The translations under genes were made by a program, and so were the position numbers. From Elmis aenea (lineage: Eukaryota > Arthropoda > Insecta > Coleoptera > Elmidae): DNA of 64,000 bases. Below the pieces are notes generated by a model. It did not search any database. It saw only the letters and a list, made by a program, of their open reading frames with translations, and had not been told where the DNA came from. The stretch's first letter is position 1. Each line of letters opens with the position of its first letter. Positions 59,141 to 64,000 of the stretch are shown in pieces. The stretch lies in the NCBI GenBank assembly GCA_947652605.1, contig OX393578.1, positions 32,927,470 to 32,991,469 of the forward strand. Reading direction: 5' to 3'.

Positions 59141-59649
59141 TTATTGCTGTCCTGCTAGACCTAAAGATGTGCTAGGGTTTTGATGTACAGCAGGTAGATC
59201 ATTTTTCACTCTTGAACCAGTAGCTTGCTCGTATGACGGTAAGTCAACTGAAAAAAAATATCGGTTACATTTTTGAGAACTTGTTTTTATAAGTCTTCAA
59301 TTATTAAAAGCTGCAAACTTATCAGTTGTCTAAAAAAATGTTTTCCAATATAGCCAAATCCAGAATCTGTTGTTGATTAATTATAACATTATCAAAAACA
59401 AATCCACCATTACCATAGGGTAACCTTCACTTCACTAAAAGATGAAGTAAACTTCTTTAATTAATAGGATCATTTTCTTTAACAATTTAGATTTTCCTGA
59501 CTAATTTGAACACCCTTTGCTTAAACGCATTTAAAACAAAGTAAAATATCAATACCTTTGTAAGTAGTCTCTGTTTTGGGTATACGTAACAACACTAAAA
59601 TTGCAATTAAATTAACAAACCAAATGTAAATTAAAACCAGTAACGGATG
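59141..59649 (-). CDS. PY-motif membrane protein gene, 5' end not found (Commissureless-like LPSY)
   Basis: There are two exons. Exon 59556-59649 follows an acceptor at 59650-59651 (TTTTTAAAAAG) and encodes HPLLVLIYIWFVNLIAILVL, a membrane span, then basic RIPKTETTYK, ending phase 1 at a GTATTG donor. Exon 59141-59247 (acceptor TTTTTTTCAG) continues VDLPSYEQATGSRVKND and ends LGLAGQQ, stop. LPSY directly after the membrane-proximal tail is a Nedd4-binding-type PY variant; an LPSY motif is a hallmark of insect Commissureless proteins. AATAAA lies near 59055. No ATG occurs in the first visible exon and an in-frame stop precedes it, so a start exon in phase 0 lies further upstream. The last exon is also phase-compatible with the donor at 63144, allowing alternative splicing with the next gene. 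Confidence 0.5.
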
Positions 59650-60614
59650 CTTTTTAAAAAGCGTTTAAATACAATCGGTATTGTTTAAACCGCGCTTAAA
59701 ATAATAACAAATGATTACATAAATACTTTCTTTTAACCGTTTTGCTTTCTAGTAGATGAATATAAACAAATAAATTTAGCACAATTTATTTTAAAGCGTT
59801 ATTGCTTTTTCTGTATCAGATTTGCTGTTGTTTTATTCAATGTGGAAATATTTCAATAAAATATTTGCAAGTAATTGTAAAACTTTGTATTTCGCAAGTT
59901 TGATCGATGCCTTGCCTTGTATTAAGCCATTTCTAATTAACTCATTAATCTATATTTGACACATAACTACAGATTTTAACATCGTGATATGTAATATTTA
60001 TTATTTCACTGTGCGAAATCACAAAATAACATTTGTTTACGGTTTATTATTGTACTATTATGAACCTGTAATTAATATTACTTTTTTATAACATTATCTT
60101 TTAATACACCTGTCGGAAAGATAACTGTAAAATGATCAATATTTGCTAAAATGTGTGTGCTATAATAACCTTAGATTAAATTTTAAAAACGATTTTTTGT
60201 AGGATAATTTGTAACAATCCGGTCTAAGTGTATAGAAAGAAGTATTCAAGCCCATACTAGCAATACTTTTTATTTTAAAACCGTTTGGAATTATGATAGA
60301 TTGTTTATGACATGCTATAAAACCAAATTTTATGTTGACATTTAAAAGTTTTAAGCAGAGTTTATAAATCGACCGATAATCGAGAATCTGCCAAAATTGA
60401 CAAAAACTATGAAATCCCAAAATTTAAAATATTATGTTTTGAAAACGCGGTTTGTTTCCACACAATAGTTTTTGTTTTTGGAATTATTAGTGATATTAAA
60501 TGTTTACTAAAATTTTGTGATCACGTTTTATCAGTTTATTTATTGTAATAAATATCTCTAGGTCCGAATGTATTAAGCTTTATACATTTCCAATTTTAAT
60601 TACTTTACAAATTT

Positions 60615-63255
60615 TTAGGAGCTAATGTGTTTATACGACATAATAAGCTTAAGATTATTACTTTCGCAGTATGGTGGAGGTGGCAGCCTATCATCTTTGG
60701 CTCTGAAATCCGCTGGTATGACGAAAGATTCTAATGATATATGATGATCATGAGTTGGCCAATTGTGCGGTTGGTTGGTTACAGGTCCTTGCTGATTTAC
60801 ACGACCGCTGATGTTCCATATGTCATCAGTTTGATTCGCTGTAAAGATAAAAACTATAAGCACATAATAAATAAAACAAAAATCAAAATTGATTAGTTAA
60901 TTCACGGACAACAGTAAAAATTATAAAAATCATTATTCTAGGAGCAAAAAAAATGTGTATATTTTTTCAGCTTTAAGATTAAACAGACATTTTTTGAGAT
61001 AATAAAATTATTTATAGTTATTTGTTTTTGCAAACATCAAAAGTAATAAGGTTTAAAATTTAAAAAATCTCTACTAGCAACGTCATGTGCATTAATGCTT
61101 TGCTTCATGCAGCTTTTTAGTATCATTTGGCTAAGTAATGCTTGAAATATCTTCTCTCATTTAGCTATCATACGCATCGATGACATCCTATATCTTCTAA
61201 AACTTTGTAAAGTAGATAACAATATGGTTTTCAAATTCTCGACATTTTGGAACATGGGAAATCGGGAACGAGAAATCGCATTTCTCGGTAATTCTCAAGA
61301 GTTCCCAATATCATATTATTTTATTTAATTTTCTAAGAACAGCAGTGATAACACATTAAATAATAATAATTTGGTTTAATAGAGTTAAAAATAGCTGGTC
61401 CTGCAATAGCTGATGCTGGGGTATAGGGTAGACCAAATTCGAATGTTTTACGGGGGGTTACCGTGATGGTAAGCGAAAATCTGATACTGGTCTCTCGGGC
61501 TATTATTTTGAGAAAAGAACGCCTATGTAATCAGATTTTTTTATATCGCTTTCCATTTTGGCACTACAAACGAAAAATGAAATTTCATTTTTGAAAATTT
61601 ACTATAACTTCTTTATTTATTAAAATAGAACAAAATGTTATCAAGATTTGTTATACAGATTCTTATGCTTAATTTAAAAACAAAATTGGATTTTTTTAAA
61701 GACCTTGACTTTTGCGATATGAAGTAAACTTATACATTTGCCATGATTTCGTAAACAAGTGATGTTTGCTATTATTAAACAACTAAACGTCATTTCCAAG
61801 TAAATTCTGCAGCAGCCGCCACGTTTTTATCACTTACAATGTAAAATTCTAACATATTAAACTTTTCAGTATTTAAATTTATTTAGTCATATTCACAATA
61901 CCACGATAGACAGTTATAAAATACAAAAGTAAACACGCATTTGCTTAAAAGTTGAAAAATTGACTTGGAAATGACCTTCAGTTGTTTAATTATGGTTACT
62001 GAGATATCCCGTAAAACGAATTTGGTCCACCCTGTATCCCTGCAAGTATTTCCCATGAGCTTTTCCGGCAGTGTTGGCAGTATAAGATATACATTGCGAA
62101 TAGTATAACCAAAATAAAGATAAATTTGCTTGGTATCAATTTGTCTTAGCAGATATGTTGTCATAAATAAATAAAACTCTAATGACTTTTTCGCAACAAA
62201 AATAAGTTGATTTGTTTATTATTAATTAGTAACAAGATTTTATCGTATTTTGTTCGATCGTGTTTATAATTATGACGATAGCTAAATTCTACATAGTATT
62301 GTTGACCACAGAATTTATGTTAAAAAAAACAAAAGCACAATTGTTTACATTTTTACACATCATTTGATAACCAAGATATAAAAGTCAAGAGTTATCTTAA
62401 CGGTGAAAACATAAATTTCATAAACTTCTGTTATATCTTGATTAAATTAATCAAGTAAAAATTAAATACATGAGAACAAAACCATTATTATTTGATTGGT
62501 AGGAGACGACAATAACCCGATCAAAACGAAGATAAGGAGAAGCATTCAAAAATGATTTTTTTGAGCAGTTTAATCGTTGAAACTATTTTAAGGATAATTA
62601 TAGTCTTAAATTACTCTTTTAAATTTTTATAAACAAAAGCTAATGTTTTTCATATTCGTAACATATTTTTTAAAACTCATTCACATTATTTGCTAAAGCA
62701 AACCGATCTATATAACATTCCAATAACTATAATTAGAAGATTAGTAATTTAATACGAGTATCTTACAGTGTAATTATTATATTTATACATATTTATATAA
62801 CACGTTAGATTACAATTTTCTTTATAAATATTATCAGTATGTGCCCAATAAAATTAATTTTTTTATTATGGATTATAAAGCGTACTTATACTTAACTCAA
62901 GTAATATCTCTTAAAAGATATATCTCAGGACTCTCAATTAGTTAATTATCAAAAATAAGTAACGAATAAGTGTTTTAAAAGGCTTGTAAACCTTGCTAAA
63001 GGTCTTTTCAGTACTTGTAAAAACAAACTTGTCGTTCCACATAAAAACTAAATCTTCCAAATGAATCCGGAAGATCTATGAAAATCCGGTGCGTAGGCAA
63101 GCGTAATCGCATTTGCTTTAAATAAATTACAAACTGTACTCACATATTCTTCTTTCATTTCTTTTGATTAAAACTTGCATGCAAAGCATGATTAAAAACA
63201 TCATAAGTAACACAATAAAAAAAATTGTCAAAGAAACGGACTCCGCGCGTTCCAT
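60615..63255 (-). CDS. 111-residue single-pass membrane protein with a PPPPY motif
   Basis: Exon 1 (63144-63255) starts MERAESVSL and continues as a membrane span, TIFFIVLLMMFLIMLCMQVL, then basic IKRNERRI, ending phase 1 at GTGAGT. Exon 2 (60615-60838, acceptor TTTACAG) gives SNQTDDIWNISGRVNQQGPV, a His-rich middle (HDHH), ADFRAKDDRLPPPPYCES and a short tail ending KHISS. The basic cluster after the span predicts a cytoplasmic tail, so NQT and NIS would not be glycosylated. PPPPY (90-94) is a WW-domain ligand. AATAAA lies near 60537. Gene layout (tiny N-terminus, membrane exon, phase-1 intron, PY exon) matches the genes at 38786-44334 and 59141-59649, which suggests a tandem family although overall sequence identity is low. 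The intron holds one TIR element (61422-62036). Confidence 0.7.
61422..62036. mobile_element. Short-TIR mariner-type element in an intron
   Basis: TATAGGGTAGACCAAATTCG at the left and CGAATTTGGTCCACCCTGTA at the right are inverted, with TA outside. A further inverted match (AACAACTAAACGTCATTTCC at 61778 with the GGAAATGACCTTCAGTTGTT region at 61968) suggests a second fold-back within it. The 93-codon minus-strand frame across it has no transposase motif. Confidence 0.55.
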
Positions 63256-64000
63256 TGTAATTATTTTATAAAATTTTCACACTGCACCATCACACATTTT
63301 CAACTACATAATAAACACTTAGAAGTTTCCATCATCAGATTAGATTAAAATTAATATTTTTGATTGGTCGTTTAGCTTTCGGTTTGTTTTGAAACACACA
63401 ATTAATACTATACCTTATTATCTGTATATCCTGCATATTAAGATAATGTTGTTGAATCCATGACAATATATAGATAACAAATGTAAAGATGTTACTTAAA
63501 CGGACACTTAATTTAATGTGCCGGGTGCATTTGTTTGACTTGCACTATTAGGATCTCGCTTAATAAAAATAAGAGATTCGGTTGAGTAAGCAAAAGTTAC
63601 AAATTACAGAGCTTTATTTGTAACGTCATGCTAATATTATGAGAAGTGCATGATTAACTTTATGTAGAGTGTAAAATTGGATTACGCATCATAGTGATTT
63701 CAATGTTAAAATTTTAAAAGTTTTATAATTTCTCCCCTAATTATTTTAGATAAAAGTGCAAGAAGGTTTTTTGTAGAGAAAACAATTCGGTGTCTACAAA
63801 TGTAATAATCAACAAAACGTCGTTTTGACAAAAATCTGTAGTGCCTTGGAAGTATGCCGTCACAACTGCCCAGCCTAATGTCACGTATACTGTCACTTTG
63901 ACGTGATATTTTTTTAAATTATCGTATATATTTTTTCAAACATTTAATTTAATACAATTTGTTGGCTTAATTGAAACGAAATCATAATCTTGTTACAATA
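63256..64000 (-). other. Upstream region of the PPPPY gene
   Basis: This should hold the 5' untranslated region and promoter of the 111-residue protein gene. The ATG context is ATTACAATGG. No TATA box at a clear spacing and no other feature was recognised. Confidence 0.3.

Noticed and set aside
60160..60420. 86-codon minus-strand ORF as the missing first exon of the LPSY gene
   Set aside because: No donor in the required phase at its end, and its sequence shows no signal or membrane segment.
61883..62164. 93-codon minus-strand ORF
   Set aside because: It spans the end of a TIR element and flanking DNA, with no transposase motif.
63325..63345. CTGATGATGGAAAC on the minus strand as another hammerhead core
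   Set aside because: Only two bases separate the boxes, so no stem II can form, and no stem I partner is present.
1..64000. CRISPR arrays, tRNA/rRNA genes, prophage or bacterial operons
   Set aside because: Repeated units here are inverted transposon arms, not evenly spaced direct repeats. No cloverleaf with A/B boxes or rRNA core was recognised. Introns and AATAAA signals mark the DNA as animal nuclear.

Overview
This is a strongly A+T-rich, gene-poor, transposon-dense animal nuclear window, most likely from an insect. The evidence is spliced genes with GT/AG introns, AATAAA signals, mariner/rosa-type, hAT and PIF/Harbinger DNA transposons, and short LINE tails. Small transmembrane proteins with PY motifs recall insect Commissureless. 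The order cannot be fixed from sequence alone; a beetle is a guess. There are no operons, tRNA or rRNA genes that I can see.

Host genes, left to right: (i) the last exon of a + strand gene that starts left of the window (2622-2956), with an acidic tail and a SUMO-interaction-like end; (ii) a two-exon minus-strand gene (exon 1 at 19910-19929, exon 2 at 9794-10769) for a 331-residue protein starting with a CxxCxxC cluster, whose 9.1 kb intron is packed with transposons; (iii) three minus-strand genes for small single-pass membrane proteins with cytoplasmic PY motifs (38786-44334, 59141-59649 partial, 60615-63255). All three place a phase-1 intron just after the membrane exon. A tentative 60-residue gene (49659-53393) lies between them. 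The PY proteins are the most interesting host system here: they look like a local family of Nedd4-type WW-domain ligands or adaptors.

Mobile layer: (a) at least five mariner-family elements are giant inverted repeats that keep only the C-terminal end of the transposase, as if the 3' end had been inverted-duplicated over the rest (7.5, 12.6, 14.4, 24.1 and 39.5 kb). A partly similar element at 20.4 kb keeps only the N-terminal DNA-binding domain. (b) Eight hAT-type elements have intact or near-intact 8-bp target duplications, several nested. (c) Three or four PIF/Harbinger remnants occur; in two of them a transposase start and a MADF/Myb-like start face each other across an internal deletion. 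(d) A palindrome at 33.9-34.3 kb carries two facing hammerhead-ribozyme-like motifs. (e) Three LINE reverse-transcriptase tail fragments occur at 4.4, 56 and 58 kb.

The remaining stretches are A+T-rich intron or intergenic DNA in which I see no supported gene.
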